Positions 12,804 to 23,604 of a stretch of 64,000 nt of DNA are shown here, piece after piece. The notes beneath the pieces were generated by a model. That model was given only the letters and a program-made list of their open reading frames with translations. It made no database searches and was not told where the DNA came from. The stretch lies in the NCBI RefSeq assembly GCF_024323335.1, contig NC_066582.1, positions 89,524,944-89,588,943 of the forward strand, in the 5' to 3' direction. Each line of letters begins with the position of its first letter. The stretch's first letter is position 1. The translations under genes were made by a program, and so were the position numbers. Source of the stretch: Lathyrus oleraceus. Its lineage: Eukaryota > Streptophyta > Magnoliopsida > Fabales > Fabaceae.

Positions 12804-13647
12804 GAAGAGTTAGGTCAATTCAAGAGGAATGAAGTATGGGAACTGGTTCCTAGACCTGAAGGAGTAAATGTCATAGGTACAAAGTGGGTATATAAGAATA
12901 AATCTGATGAACAAGGAGTTATTACTAAAAACAAAGCAAGATTAGTAGCACAAGGATACACTCAAGTTGAATGAGTGGACTTTGATGAAACGTTTGCTCC
13001 TGTAGCTCGCCTTGAGTCCATTAGATTATTGCTTGGAGTGGCATGTATTCTGAAGTTCAAACTGTTCAAAATGGATGTAAAAAGTGCCTTCTTGAATGAC
13101 TACTTAAATGAGGAAGTATATATTGAATAGCCTAAAGGATTCACAGATCCAAATCTTCCACAGCATGTGTACAGATTGAAGAAAGCCCTTTATGGGTTGA
13201 AGCAAGCTCCCAGGGCTTGGTATGAGAGGCTCACAGTGTTCCTAACTAACAATGGATACAGGAAAGGAGGTATTGACAAAACTCTATTTGTGAAGAACGA
13301 AGAAAGAAAGCTCATGGTGGCACAAATATATGTAGATGACATTGTGTTTGGGGGGATGTCGGATCAGATGGTTGAACATTTTGTGAGACAAATGCAGTTT
13401 GAGTTTGAGATGAGCCTTGTTGGAGAACTGACATACTTTCTTGGGCTACAAGTCAAGCAGATGGAAGACTCTATCTTTCTATCCCAAAGCAAGTATGCCA
13501 AGAACATTGTTAAGAAGTTTGGCATGGAAAATGCAAGCCATAAAAGGACACCTGCTCCTACACATGTGAAAATCTCCAAAGATGAAAATGGTGCCAGTGT
13601 AGATAAAGTCTATACAAAAGCATGATAGGTAGTCTGCTATCAGTTTG
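12804..13647 (+). pseudogene. pol: Copia reverse transcriptase, truncated; RNase H missing
   Basis: RT copies element RNA into cDNA. The frame is unchanged from integrase, with stops after AM (12801), after TQVE (12972-12974) and after YIE. Motifs seen include [41 protein letters not shown] and the catalytic YVDD (about 13329-13340). At about 13612 the frame shifts. The conserved MIGSLL that starts the connection to RNase H is reached, then sequence similarity stops at about 13645 and non-coding 3' sequence begins. The whole RNase H domain is therefore deleted, and the element could move only with proteins from another copy. Confidence 0.8.
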
Positions 13648-14400
13648 AATGTTTAAAAGGGAAATTGGGGATTTGTATTCATGAGAATCTATAGCAATCA
13701 AAGGAGTGTGTGGTTGTTGTGTGTGCTGTTATGGAAGTCGGTTCCCCTGTTGTTTTGGCTACTTTGGATGCTGAAGAATTTATTGTTTTTTTTTAAACAT
13801 GTGTAATTTGTGGCAGTCCTTACTAATGCCTTTATGTAATATTTGGGCTCTTAATGAGTTCCATGGATTTTTCATTATCTCAGTTGTCACAGTTGTGTAT
13901 AATGTTGGTTTGTATCTCCTAACAATTATGTTTTAACATTTTAAATGTTATGACATCTGTTGTGACATTCTCTGCCAGGCTAATTGACATTTATTTTGTC
14001 TAATCGGTCACCTTTGGTCAAAATTTTGACTAAAAAGGGGGAGAAGTGATATGTGGAGTTGTGTGGAGATGTATGTGGAGCTGTAAGGAGATGTATGTGC
14101 TGGTGTAGCGGAACAGATGAACAACTATTATTTGAAGCAGATGTCAGAATGATATTCTGACTGTTATAGGTGTTGTGGTTACAGATGTTATTATTATCAA
14201 ATGAGATGTTTGTGTTGCACAGATTTAGGGGGAGAAGAAGTACCCTTGTGCATTTTGTGTGTTTTACTAGTTGCTTCTATAACTAGTAATTATGTGTTTG
14301 CTTCTGCTGCTGTTTAAACTGTTGTTTAACTATTGATAGTTTTCTTGTGAACAAAAAGGACAGATATATGTTTTAGCCAAAATTTGCCAAAGGAGGAATT
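13648..14400 (+). other. Copia 3' untranslated region with repeated polypurine tracts
   Basis: No ORF of note and no envelope-like gene. Purine tracts AAAAAGGGGGAGAAG (about 14032-14046) and AGGGGGAGAAGAAG (about 14227-14240) precede the terminal tract AAAGGAGGAATT abutting the 3' LTR. Several PPT-like copies upstream of the 3' LTR are a known Sirevirus trait. Confidence 0.6.
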
Positions 14401-15533
14401 TGTTGGTTCTAAGTGTTGGCAGCAATTTTGGTAAAACAAAGAGTGTTCACAAGATGTTGTATGCGATGTCTTAACATAAGATATCTATGTACATGCTGGA
14501 GTTTAAATGGAAAACATAATTATGCAGGATTGTTTCAGGATGTCATACACGATGTCATGACATCTGATATTATGTACCTGCTGGAAATTATAAAAGGAAT
14601 TATGGAATTATGCAGGATTGTTCCAGGATGTCAGACCCGATGTCATGACATCCTGTACACAAAACATTCAGGGTGAATGTTATATGTTATGTGATTGCGC
14701 ATTTAATGGCAATCTATGTATGATTGAAAATCTGGTTTACAGGCGCATTCAATCATTGATTACAACCTGATTTACTTATTTTCCAAAGAGATCTAACCAG
14801 TTGTTATGAGAAGATTTAATTGGAAAATAGTTTTAGGGTTTTCAAGATGTCCAAGCCCAGTTGAATGCTTCTATAAATAGGACATGGAAAACCTGAATTG
14901 ATACACAACCAATACTGAGCGAAATACTGAGAGAGAGCAAGGGTTTGTGTCTTGTTTAGTCGTGAGACTTGTAAGCCATTTAAGTCATCCATAGATGATT
15001 GAATTGGTCTGATTTGTGGTTGTAATTTGTCACTCTAAGCTTGTAAGCAAGAGTGTGTGTCTACTTGATCAAAGCTGTGAAGCAAGATCAAGTGTGTGTC
15101 TACTTGATCAAAGCTGTTAAGCAAGATCAAGTGTGTGTCTACTTGATTGAAACTAAGAAGTAAAATCAAGTGTGTGTTATTGAAAAGTGTCTTATTTTCA
15201 CAAGGAATTATTGTTTATAATCACAGGTGTGATTGAGGGGGAGTGAGTGGGTTCTCATATCTAAGAGTGCTTAGGTAGAAATTGCACGGGTAGAGATTAG
15301 GTGAGAAAGACTGTAACTTGTTGAAGTGTACGGAGAGTCTTTGAACTGATTCTATTTAGTGAATTTCCTTCCTGGCTTGGTAGCCCCCAGACGTAGGTGA
15401 GTTTCACCGAACTGGGTTAACATTTGCTTGTGTCGTTTGCATTACCATTCTTTATCTTTATCCTGTTTGTGTTACTCAGATATTAGTGTCGTGACATTAT
15501 CTTCGACATCTCATATCTGATACCAGAATTTCA
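14401..15533 (+). mobile_element. Copia 3' LTR
   Basis: 1133 bp, TGTTGG...TTTCA, close match to 8430-9554 including the TATA box (14872-14879) and the three 39-bp repeats (about 15053-15169). It contains a small duplication (GGAATTATGGAATTATG, about 14594-14610) absent from the 5' copy. Right flank GATAG. Confidence 0.9.
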
Positions 15534-15538
15534 GATAG

Positions 15539-15840
15539 TAAACCAATTCTTGATTGAGCTCCTTGCAATGAGGGTCTTAAGCCCTATATACGAGCTTGAT
15601 AGATCAAATGTGAGCATGTGCACTACCTATAAAAGAGTTAAACTATACAATGACATATTTTTAGTATTTGGTTAGTAAATAATAAAATACAAAGTATGAT
15701 ACAATCAAATGTGCTTCGTGATCTCTCCCAATGCAAACCCAATGAATTAGGGGTAAGGATGATGCCAAGATGTGATCCCAATGCCAATGCATGTGATGAG
15801 ATAGCATGAGGGATCTTAGGGTCAAAATTGGGGTCTTACA
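15539..15840 (-). mobile_element. G1 3' LTR, outer 302 bp (resumes after the copia insertion)
   Basis: Continues the G1 LTR. It aligns to 32287-32568 and ends with the intact terminus TGTAAGACCCCAATTTTGAC (minus strand, from 15840), the same terminus as the Ogre2 LTRs. The equivalent terminus is missing from the other G1 LTR. Confidence 0.9.
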
Positions 15841-15857
15841 GCTGCCCCTATTTAAGG
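15841..15857 (-). other. Polypurine tract of G1
   Basis: Minus strand CTTAAATAGGGGCAGC directly abuts the 3' LTR start. Ogre2 has the near-identical TTAAATAGGGGCATC at 55074-55088 in the same position. This is the expected primer for plus-strand DNA synthesis. Confidence 0.65.
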
Positions 15858-18226
15858 ACATTCTAGCTGAGGAGGGGAAGGTTAAAATCTTCGCATTGAC
15901 TCAGTAGAATGGACTTAAATAACAACATATAGAAGCAAATTTTGGTCCTTAAGAGACCTCGTGATGCATATGATATGAAATGTTAAAAATAATCTTTGTG
16001 GGGAATGTTTCCACAAAGGGAAAGAATCCGAAGAGACTGAAAATCCACATGAGCATAATGCATCCCATAAGGGAAAGTCACTAGGGAGACAGAGACTCTG
16101 GGGGATAAAAGTTGTGCGTAGGCCAGGCTACGACTTTAAAACTGCTGGGGGAATCGAGGAATTCCATGAAAATAAATCAACGGAAAAACTCAGCTGGGGG
16201 GAAAGGACATCGGCAGGGGAGACAGATAAGTCAGGACACAATTGAAATACCTGAACCAAACAGGAAAAGGCGATTTCGCTAAGGAAATACGCACTACAAC
16301 TCAACTGTGGAAGAAATGAATCTTCAACACAGGAGAAACAGAAGTATATTATCCACTACCGGTTACTGGGAAAAAGGGATAACAACTCTGACATGGAAGA
16401 CATCCGTTACCGGTTAGGATAAACATATCAAGGATGACTCACTGAAGGCAACCAAGAGGTGTATTTATTACAGGTTATTGGGTAAGAATAAACTACTGGG
16501 GAAAAGCCAAAATAGGGTTTATAACTACCGGTTACTGGGCAGAAGACCAAAGGGAGAGAATATTTGTCACCGGTTAAAGTGAACATATCAAGAATAGACT
16601 CAAAGGGAAGAAAATCCATCATCGGTTAAGATGAACATATCAAGAACAGACTTGCCTAGGGAAATTAGAAAGGATATCCATCACTAGTTAGGATGAACAT
16701 ATCAAGGATAAACTGCCTGAAAAAGTAGGAATTACATCTATCGAATACAGGATAGAATACCAAAAAGAGAATATCCGTCATCGGTTAGGATGAACATATC
16801 AAGGATAAACTCGGAGGGGAGAAATAGGAATTATATCTATCAGTTACTGGATAGAAAACCGAAAAGAGAATATCTGTCATCGGTTAGGATGAACATATCA
16901 AGGATAAACTCGGAGGGGAGAAATAGCAGGATTTACAACCACCGGGTACTGGGCAGAAGACCACAAAGAGAAGGGAATCTGCCATCGGTTAGGAAGAACA
17001 TATCAAGGATTAACTCTCTGGGGAAAAAGTAGGGATTACAACTACCTTTATTGGGTAGAATACCAAAAAGAGAATATCTGTCACCGATTAGGATGAAAAT
17101 ATCAAGGATAAACTCAAAGCAGGGGAAGAAAATATTTGTCATTGGTTAAGATGAACATATCAAGGATAAACTTCCTAGGGAAACGCGGAAATGAATTCGC
17201 TTGGGATAAAAGGGCTACTTTTGTGGGGTATTGGGAAAAAGTGACACACTTGCAAACTGAGAAGAATATTACCAGTTACTAGGTCATAGACTATCAGGGG
17301 ACCAAAGGCGTCTATCTAGGTAAGATCTAGAAAGAAACGGTCAATCAAGACTCAACCCAAGGAGGATATAATACAAGGGGAGTGGTTTCATCCAGATAAT
17401 CAACTGGGGAGGAAACTGAAATAATGATCATCGACGAGGAAATAACTCAATGGGGAAAGAGAAAGGTTAAAGTCTTTCTGCTTAATGGGATGACACTCTA
17501 TAATGGAAAGGGGGCAGACACACCAGATCTGCATAGGGAAAGGGTACCACCATAGCAGAGGATTAAAGAAACAGTGAATCACAAAGTGTAATAATGCAAT
17601 AATGAAGTTATATGAGTGTATATGTATATGTATATGTATATATGATAATTATGCTGCCAAAACAATCACAAAGGATACAAATGTCAATAGTTTGAATCAT
17701 CAATACAACTCCTAGCCAATCCTCACAGGAGGGAAACAACAGCTGGAGAGAGATCAAACGTCTCGAAGGCTCAATCCAAGCTGGGGAAAGCAAAAGGAGA
17801 GGATCTGCTGAGGAAACTGTTATCAATTCTGTGGGGAATTTTAGGTTAATGCCATGTCAAATGGGAGACAACCCAGCAGGGGATAACCATAATAACTGCT
17901 CAGAATCAGGGCTAACAAAGATTAGGGATGAATCCGATGACGACTTGCGGGGAAACAAAGTTCTTCCGAAACTATGTAAACTGTCGGGATAATGCGCCTA
18001 CAACTCAAGGGATGCCAACAAACTCGGCTGGGGAAACCAACAAAACTCGGTTGCTGAAAAGCTACGGGGGATGAAATAGGGATCATGCTAACTGCTTGGG
18101 GAGCACCAACAATGCTCCACATTTAGGTCTCATAGTTTCTCAAACCGCTGTTGATATTCCTTTTAATGAAATCAATTACTTTTAAAATAACTGCTTTTAT
18201 ATATTTAAGAAAACATGATTTTTTGC
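15858..18226 (-). other. G1 3' untranslated region
   Basis: About 2.4 kb without coding capacity between the pol stop hairpins and the PPT. It holds degenerate short repeats (a separate entry covers 16360-17180) and many copies of a CTGGGG-type motif that, on the minus strand, reads CCCCAG(C)nGAGT. Open frames here (16428-16622, 16790-17032, 17400-17826, 17922-18122) are repeat-derived and not conserved in Ogre2. Confidence 0.7.
16360..17180 (-). repeat. Degenerate tandem repeats in the G1 3' UTR
   Basis: The plus-strand core CGGTTAGGATGAACATATCA recurs at about 16405, 16571, 16627, 16689, 16782, 16881, 16986, 17085 and 17143, with spacings mostly about 55-105 bp. A second motif, CGGTTACTGGGTAGAA-like, alternates with it. 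The best-preserved pair has a 99-bp period (16782 and 16881). Ogre2's 3' UTR has the same motifs in reverse complement at about 53700-54580. Confidence 0.8.
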
Positions 18227-18378
18227 ATAAATTGCCCTAAGGTGGGGTACTCAATTTATCGGGATAATTCTTTTTCTATTTTATGTCTCTAACTTTTGCC
18301 TGGACCGCCCTTTCGAGTTTTCAATCCAGCGAGACGCTCATTTTTGCATAAGCCGTCCTTTCGGGTTTTCAAATTAGC
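18227..18378 (-). promoter_or_regulatory. Three consecutive conserved hairpins just after the G1 pol stop
   Basis: Read on the minus strand after the pol TAA (18396-18398), three hairpins follow: about 18345-18378 (GCTAA pairing TTA-T-GC with a bulge around CCCGAAAGG), 18300-18329 (CTGGAT with GTCCAG around CTCGAAAGGG) and 18227-18259 (ATAAATT with AATTTAT around CCCC...GGG). All share an unpaired TTGA(A/G)(A/T)A on the 5' side, and a GCAAAA or GGCAAAA sequence follows each stem. Ogre2 has the same three with different but still paired stem bases (51634-51785). Confidence 0.65.
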
Positions 18379-18395
18379 GAACTGTTCTTTTCTTT

Positions 18396-19319
18396 TTAGG
18401 TGATGTATTCCTTGACTGCATCTGCTTCACAGGATGAGTGAAATCTTCACCATCCATAGTTGTAAGAATCAAAGCACTGCCTGAAAAGGCTCTCTTAACA
18501 GCATATGGGCCTTCATAATTAGGAGTCCATTAGCCCCTAGAATCTGGTTTGAAAGATAGAATTTTCTTGAGCACAAGGTCACCTTTTCTGAACACACGAG
18601 GTCTCACCTTCTTATCAAATGCTTTTTTCATCCTTTGCTGATATAACTGACCATGACACATGGCAGTTAATCTCTTTTCTTCAATTAAATTCAGCTGGTC
18701 AAACCTGGTCTGACACCATTCAGCTTCAGTCAACTTGGCTTCCATCAAGACACGCAATGATGGGATCTCAACTTCTACCGGGAGCACAACTTCCATTCCA
18801 TAAACAAGTGAGAAAGGGGTTGCCCTTGTTGAAGTGCGGATGGATGTACGATATCCGTGCAAAGCAAATGGGAGCATCTCATGCCAATCTTTGTACGTCA
18901 CAATCATCTTCTGAATGATCTTCTAGATGTTCTTGTTTGCAGCTTCAACAACCCCATTCATCTTAGGTTTGTAGGGAGAAGAATTATGATGTGCAATCTT
19001 GAAGTCTTTGCAAAGAGCTTCTACCATATTATTATTCAAGTTAGATCCATTATCAGTAATGATCTTACTTTGCACATCATAACGATATATAATCTGATTC
19101 TTGATAAACTGCACAATAACTTGTTTGGTTACATTTGTATACGATGCCCGCTTCAACCCACTTTGTGAAGTAGTTAATAGCCACCAAAATGAAACGATGT
19201 TCGTTAGAAGCTTTGGGCTCAATCATGCCAATCATATCAATACCCCACATGGAGAAGGGCCATGGAGAGGAAATGACATTCAACGGCGTCGGAGGAACAT
19301 GAATCTTATCCATATAAAT
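18396..19319 (-). pseudogene. pol: G1 integrase, frameshifted
   Basis: The integrase inserts element cDNA into the genome. Catalytic Asp in GIDMIG (frame starting 19313), Asp in IITDNGS and Glu in GVVEAANK (frame 19222-18923) are all present, but a frameshift near 19150 separates the first from the other two. A stop follows AANKNI (18923), then the C-terminal part runs to 18530, where an in-frame stop follows DSRG. The reading continues as WTPNYEGPY to a final shift and TAA at 18396-18398. No chromodomain is seen, as expected for the Tat/Ogre lineage. Confidence 0.8.
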
Positions 19320-20285
19320 TTAACACTTGTGGCATTTCTTCACAAATTTGCAACAGTCAGATTCCATTGTCAGCCAATAGTAACCTATTATCAACATCTT
19401 CTTGGCCATAGCATGTCCATTGGAATGAGTACCAAAGGAACCTTCATGGACTTCAGTCATCAACATGTCTGATTCGTGTCTATCCATGCATCTGAGCAGA
19501 ACCATGTCAAAGTTTCTCTTGTAAAGTACATCACCATTTAGGTAGAAATTTCCAGCTAATCTTGTCAAAGTCTTCTTGTCTTTCAAGGACGCCTCAGGTG
19601 GGTAGATCTGACTTTGGAGAAAACACTTAATGTCAAAGTACCACGGCTTCTCTTCTTTGACCTCTTTAACATGAAACATATGAGTTGGCCTATCAAGACG
19701 CATCATGATCAAATTGGGAACTTCATTCCAATACTTTACAACAATCATTGAAGCCAATGTTGCAAGAGCATCTGCCATCCGATTTTCATCCCGAGGAATA
19801 TGATGAGACTCAACCTTTGTAAAGAAAGTTGAAATCCTCCTCGTGTAATCCCTATGTGGTATCAAACCAGGTTGATTCGTCTCCCATTCACCTTTGATTT
19901 GATTCACAACCAAAGCCGAATCTCCATAGACGTCTAAATACTTGATTCTGAGATCAATGTCTTCTATAAGCCCCATAATGCAAGCTTCATACTCAGCCAT
20001 ATTGTTTGTACACTTGAAAGTCAATCTAGCTGTAAACGGAAAATGAGTGCCTTAAGGAGTAATAATCACTGCCCGAATGCCATTACCATATTGATTAACA
20101 GCTCCATTAAATACCATGCCCCAACGGGAACCAGGTTCTGGCCCTTCTTCAAGCAATAGGTCATCACAATATTTCATTTTCAAGTACAAGATCTCTTCAT
20201 CAAGAAAATCATATTGCACTGACTGATAATCTTCAATCGGTTGGTGAGCCAAATGGTCATCCAAGACACTACCTTTAATTGCTTT
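19320..20285 (-). pseudogene. pol: G1 second (archaeal-like) RNase H and integrase zinc finger
   Basis: The segment from 20264 begins the extra RNase H typical of the Tat/Ogre lineage. The first catalytic motif reads FNGAVN where Ogre2 has FDGAVN, so the catalytic Asp is Asn here. A stop replaces Gln after VIITP (20052-20054). The second motif NNMAEYEACIMGL keeps its Glu, and YGDSALVV keeps the next Asp. Downstream, residues VHEGSFGTHSNGHAM...CCKFVKKCHKC form the HHCC zinc-binding domain of integrase. The frame stops after KCHKC (19320-19322), where Ogre2 has a Gln codon. Confidence 0.8.
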
Positions 20286-20717
20286 CTAAGATTGATATTC
20301 AATATCATATTCTGATAACAACATCTGCCAACGGGCAATCCTCCTAGTTAAAGCAGGATTTTCAAAAATATACTTGATTGGATCCATTTTAGATATTAAC
20401 CAAGTGGTATGATTCAGCATATACTGACGCAGACGCTTAGCAGCCCAAGGCAATACCCAACAAGTCTTTTCAAGCATAGAATACCGAGTCTCGCAGTCGG
20501 TGAATTTCTTATTGAGGTAGTAAATAGCATATTCTTTCTTTCTAGTTTCATCTTGCTGACCAAGAACGCAACTCATACTCTCATCAAGCATAGTCAAATA
20601 CATGATCAACGGTCTTCCTTCAATAGGTGGAGACAGAATCGGAGGCTCAAGTAGATACTCTTTGATACTGTCAAAATATTTCTGGCAATCTTCGGTCCAA
20701 TCACAAAACTGATCTTT
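20286..20717 (-). pseudogene. pol: G1 gypsy-type RNase H and connection domain, defective
   Basis: Frame 20609-20286 carries MYLTMLDESMSCVLGQQDE, YAIYYLNKKFTDCETRYSMLEK and RQYMLNHTTWLISKMDP, the degenerate RNase H that directly follows RT in Ogre elements. A stop at 20286-20288 ends it just before the link to the second RNase H. The upstream piece (20610-20717) is out of the main frame. This domain is often catalytically degenerate in Tat elements, which is thought to be why they carry a second RNase H. Confidence 0.7.
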
Positions 20718-21854
20718 CTAAAGAAGCTTGAACATAGGCGCACATGTGGAAGTCATGTGTGAAATGAATCTTGAGATATAATTTAAGCGGTCGAGAAAAC
20801 CCTTGACTTGCTTCTCAATCTTGGGCGCATGCATATCTTGTAGTGCTTTGACCTTGGTATAATCTACTTCAATACCTTTCTCGCTGACAATAAAGCCCAA
20901 CAACTTACTAGAACGAACACCAAAAGTACACTTATTTGGATTCAAGCGGGGTTTGTACTTTCTCAAATGCTGGAATAACTTTAACAAATGCTCAACATGT
21001 TCCTCTTCATCAATGGATTTAGCAATCATATCATCAACATAGACTTCGATCTCTTTGTGCATCATATCATGAAAAAGAGTAGTCATTTCTCTTTGGTAAG
21101 TTGCACCATCATTCTTTAAACCGAAAGACATCACTCTATAACAGAATGTTCCCCAAGGTGTAATGAATATGGTATTCTCCATATCTTCGGGTGCCATTTT
21201 GACCTGATTATATTTGGAAAATCTGTCCATAAACGAAAAGACTTTGAATTTAGTTGTATTGTATACCAACATATCAATGTGTGGTAGAGGGAAATCATAT
21301 TTCGGACTATCTTTATTCAAATCACTATAATCAACACATATATGGACTTTTCCATCCTTCTTCGAAACAGGAACAATATTGGCCACCCACTATGGATACT
21401 CAGTAGTAATAAGGAAACCGACATCAATCTGCTTTTGCACTTCTTCTTTAATCTTTACTGCCATATCAGGATGAGTCCTTCTCAATTTCTACTTGATTGG
21501 CGGGCATTCTGGCTTCAACGGCAATCTATGCTCCACAATCTCAGAATCCAAACCAGGCATGTCTTGATAGGACTAGGAAAACACATCTGAATACTCTCGG
21601 AGAAGATCAGTCAACCCCTTCTTAACTTCAGGACACAATCGAGACCCAATCTTGACTTCCTTTACATCAACTTCGGAACCCAAGTTGACTAACTCAATCT
21701 GCTCTTCGGTTGAATGGATTTTTCCTCGTGCTCTAGTAGATGAGACAATTCATCAGACACCCCTTCATCACTTTCTTCCTCGACCTCAAACATAGGGAAA
21801 TCAAAGTTTGGCAAAGGAGTGGGATCATTATATTCAATGGGTTTAGGAACCAAC
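20718..21854 (-). pseudogene. pol: G1 pol exon 2 start and reverse transcriptase, with stops
   Basis: Begins at the splice acceptor (21854). The linker (LVPKPIEYNDP, then DELSHLLEHEEK) matches the Ogre2 linker at about 43370. A frameshift follows about 140 bp later. RT motifs: ANIVPVSKKDGK, CVDYSDLNK, FPLPHIDML, FITPWGTF, MSFGLKN, and the catalytic EVYVDDM (YVDD at residues 116-119 counted from the Met at 21386). Stops at 21573-21575 (Trp in Ogre2), 21489-21491 and 21390-21392 (Gln in Ogre2) block translation. Cannot make active RT. Confidence 0.85.
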
Positions 21855-22108
21855 CTGCATAATGATTTAATATTTTGATTTTAGAGAAGTGAATTGTGAC
21901 CAAATATTATGCAGATGGACAAATATTATTTATTTATGTTTTTTGTGATTACCAATTTTTAGAAAAAGCAAAAAGTAAAAATAAAACATCATAGATGTGG
22001 ATAAATAGAATTGCATTTTATTGACGATCAAATTTGAAAGTGTCAAACAATGTTCACTTCTCCGTTAGGCATAGGAGAAGGATTTTCAAAAATAATAAAA
22101 GCAATTAC
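21855..22108 (-). other. Spliceosomal (GT-AG) intron between protease and RT of G1
   Basis: On the minus strand the donor is TCTAA|GTAATTGC (22108) and the acceptor is TTATGCAG|GTTGG (21855): 254 bp, AT- and T-rich. Joining the exons restores one continuous frame (D-S-K-L-V-P-K-P-I-E-Y) across the junction. Unspliced RNA instead meets TAA at once after D-S-K. The length is not a multiple of three, so the frame agreement is informative. Ogre elements of legumes are known to have a partially spliced intron at this place. Unspliced RNA would give gag-protease only, spliced RNA gag-pro-pol. Confidence 0.8.
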
Positions 22109-23604
22109 TTAGAATCATGAACAATAATAGGAACATCAACAACAGTCCAATTGTTGCAAGCTCTTCCACGCGTCACAAAATTGGTGCAGTCTTCATCTTC
22201 ATCCCCCTCGATCACATCAGCTAAGTGTTGTTCATTACCATGAATGAACCCTCCCCTATGGAAACTGAGTTTCACATCTTCAACTCTAATCTCAGACGAA
22301 CCTTGTTAGAATCCCAAACCGGCTCTACTTTGGTTCTTGGTGGCCTCTACCATCCGGCCCCACTGTTCAGAATTACCGTCTTCAACGATCTTCTGTGCAT
22401 CTCTGAAGTAGGACATAGGTGCCCCAACTCTCTTTTCCTCAGTAATAGATAGAGCTTAGAATGGAGTTCCAATATCATCCTCAGCTTCTACATAAGAGAA
22501 AGACGACAGATGGCTCACCAAAAGAGCCTTCTCTCAACCAACGATAACAAGCTTTCCATTCTTAATAAACTTCAACTTCTGATGTAGCGTTGACGTAACA
22601 GCCCCCGCCTCGTGTATCCATGGCATTCCTAACAAGAAGCTATACGCCGGGTGGATATCCATTACTTGGAAAGTAATTTGGAAATCACTCGGACCTATCT
22701 TCACAGGAAAGTCCGCCTCACCAATCAAGGTCTTGCGAGAACCATCAAAAGCTTTGACGATCACGCCACTATATCTCATTGGAGCTCCTTGATACGACAA
22801 TCTGGAAAGAGTTGATTTTGGGAGTACATTCAATGAAGAGCCAGTGTCAACCAATACATTTGACAGAGCATCTTCCTTGCAATTCATTGATATGTGCAAT
22901 GCTAAGTTGTGATTTCTACCTTCCTCAGGAAGTTCTTCGTCACAAAAGCTCAAATTATTGCAGGAAGTGATGTTAGCCATAACATGATCAAACTGATCCA
23001 CCGTAACATCGTGTTCTACATAAGCTTGCTCCAATACCTTTTGCAATGCTTCTCTGGGTGCTTCAGAGTTCATAAGCAGAGACATCGCTGAAATCTTGGA
23101 GGGAGTTTGGAGCAGCTGCTCCACCACATTGAATTCACTTTTCTTGATTAACCGGAGTACCTCATCATCATCATTAGGCTTCAAACCGCTGGATTCACCA
23201 GACTGACATCTTGGAGCACTAACTGGATCCACTACAGGCACATCCACCTTCTTACTGACAGATACATCTTCTACATTCTTCGGGAATGCTAGCCCAAAAA
23301 CTCGACCGCTACGGGTCACCTTCGTAACATCAACAATGCTCACAATATCATTGGTCGTAGGAAAAGGAACCTCTTGACCATTCTCTAACATAGTAGCATT
23401 ATACTGGTATGGAATAGCTTTATCAGATGCGTACGGGATAGGGCCTGCTAACCGTATAACCAATAGTGGTACCGATCTATTGTTGGCATTGCTACTACTG
23501 TTGCTGTCGAACTGGATTACCATTCTCTCCGGAGTCTTGAATACAGGAACTATTACATTCACATCCTCACCCAAGTGACGGGACTGAAGAATCTGGATCG
23601 AACC
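22109..23604 (-). pseudogene. pro: G1 aspartic protease and flanking gag-pro linker
   Basis: The protease cuts the polyprotein. Frame 23574-22534 has 346 codons without interruption; the active site NVLVDTGSSLNVLP is at residues 240-253 (Asp243, Thr244, Gly245), followed by the flap-region AFDGSRKTLIGEADFPV and the hydrophobic SFLLGMPWIHEAGAV. A stop (TGA 22534-22536) after GKLVIVG interrupts the tail, which continues in frame (EKALLVSHLSSFSYVEAED) to the intron donor. Two more stops lie in this tail. Before the protease a TAA at 23605-23607 separates it from gag. Ogre2 has lost this whole region. Confidence 0.85.

Larger units (their letters stand above)
8430..15533 (+). mobile_element. Sirevirus-like Ty1/copia retrotransposon nested in the G1 3' LTR
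   Basis: Bounded by two about 1.13 kb LTRs that begin TGTTGG and end TTTCA. The flanks are CATAG (8425-8429) and GATAG (15534-15538), a 5-bp duplication with one difference. The G1 LTR continues directly across the site, as shown by the uninterrupted copy at about 32270-32290. The Met-initiator-type PBS, the gag N-terminus (PPILDGSNYDYWKPRMV), and the gag-PR-IN-RT order are those of the SIRE/Maximus (Sirevirus) copia lineage. It lacks RNase H and has several stops, so it is non-autonomous. No envelope-like ORF is visible. Confidence 0.9.

Noticed and set aside
13648..14400. Possible envelope-like ORF in the copia 3' region, as some Sireviruses have
   Set aside because: No open frame of useful length; only one short frame that runs into the LTR (14413-14676).
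16405..17180. Regularly recurring CGGTTAGGATGAACATATCA motif that could be mistaken for a CRISPR array
   Set aside because: Spacing is irregular, repeats are degenerate, the setting is the 3' UTR of a plant retrotransposon, and no cas genes exist.
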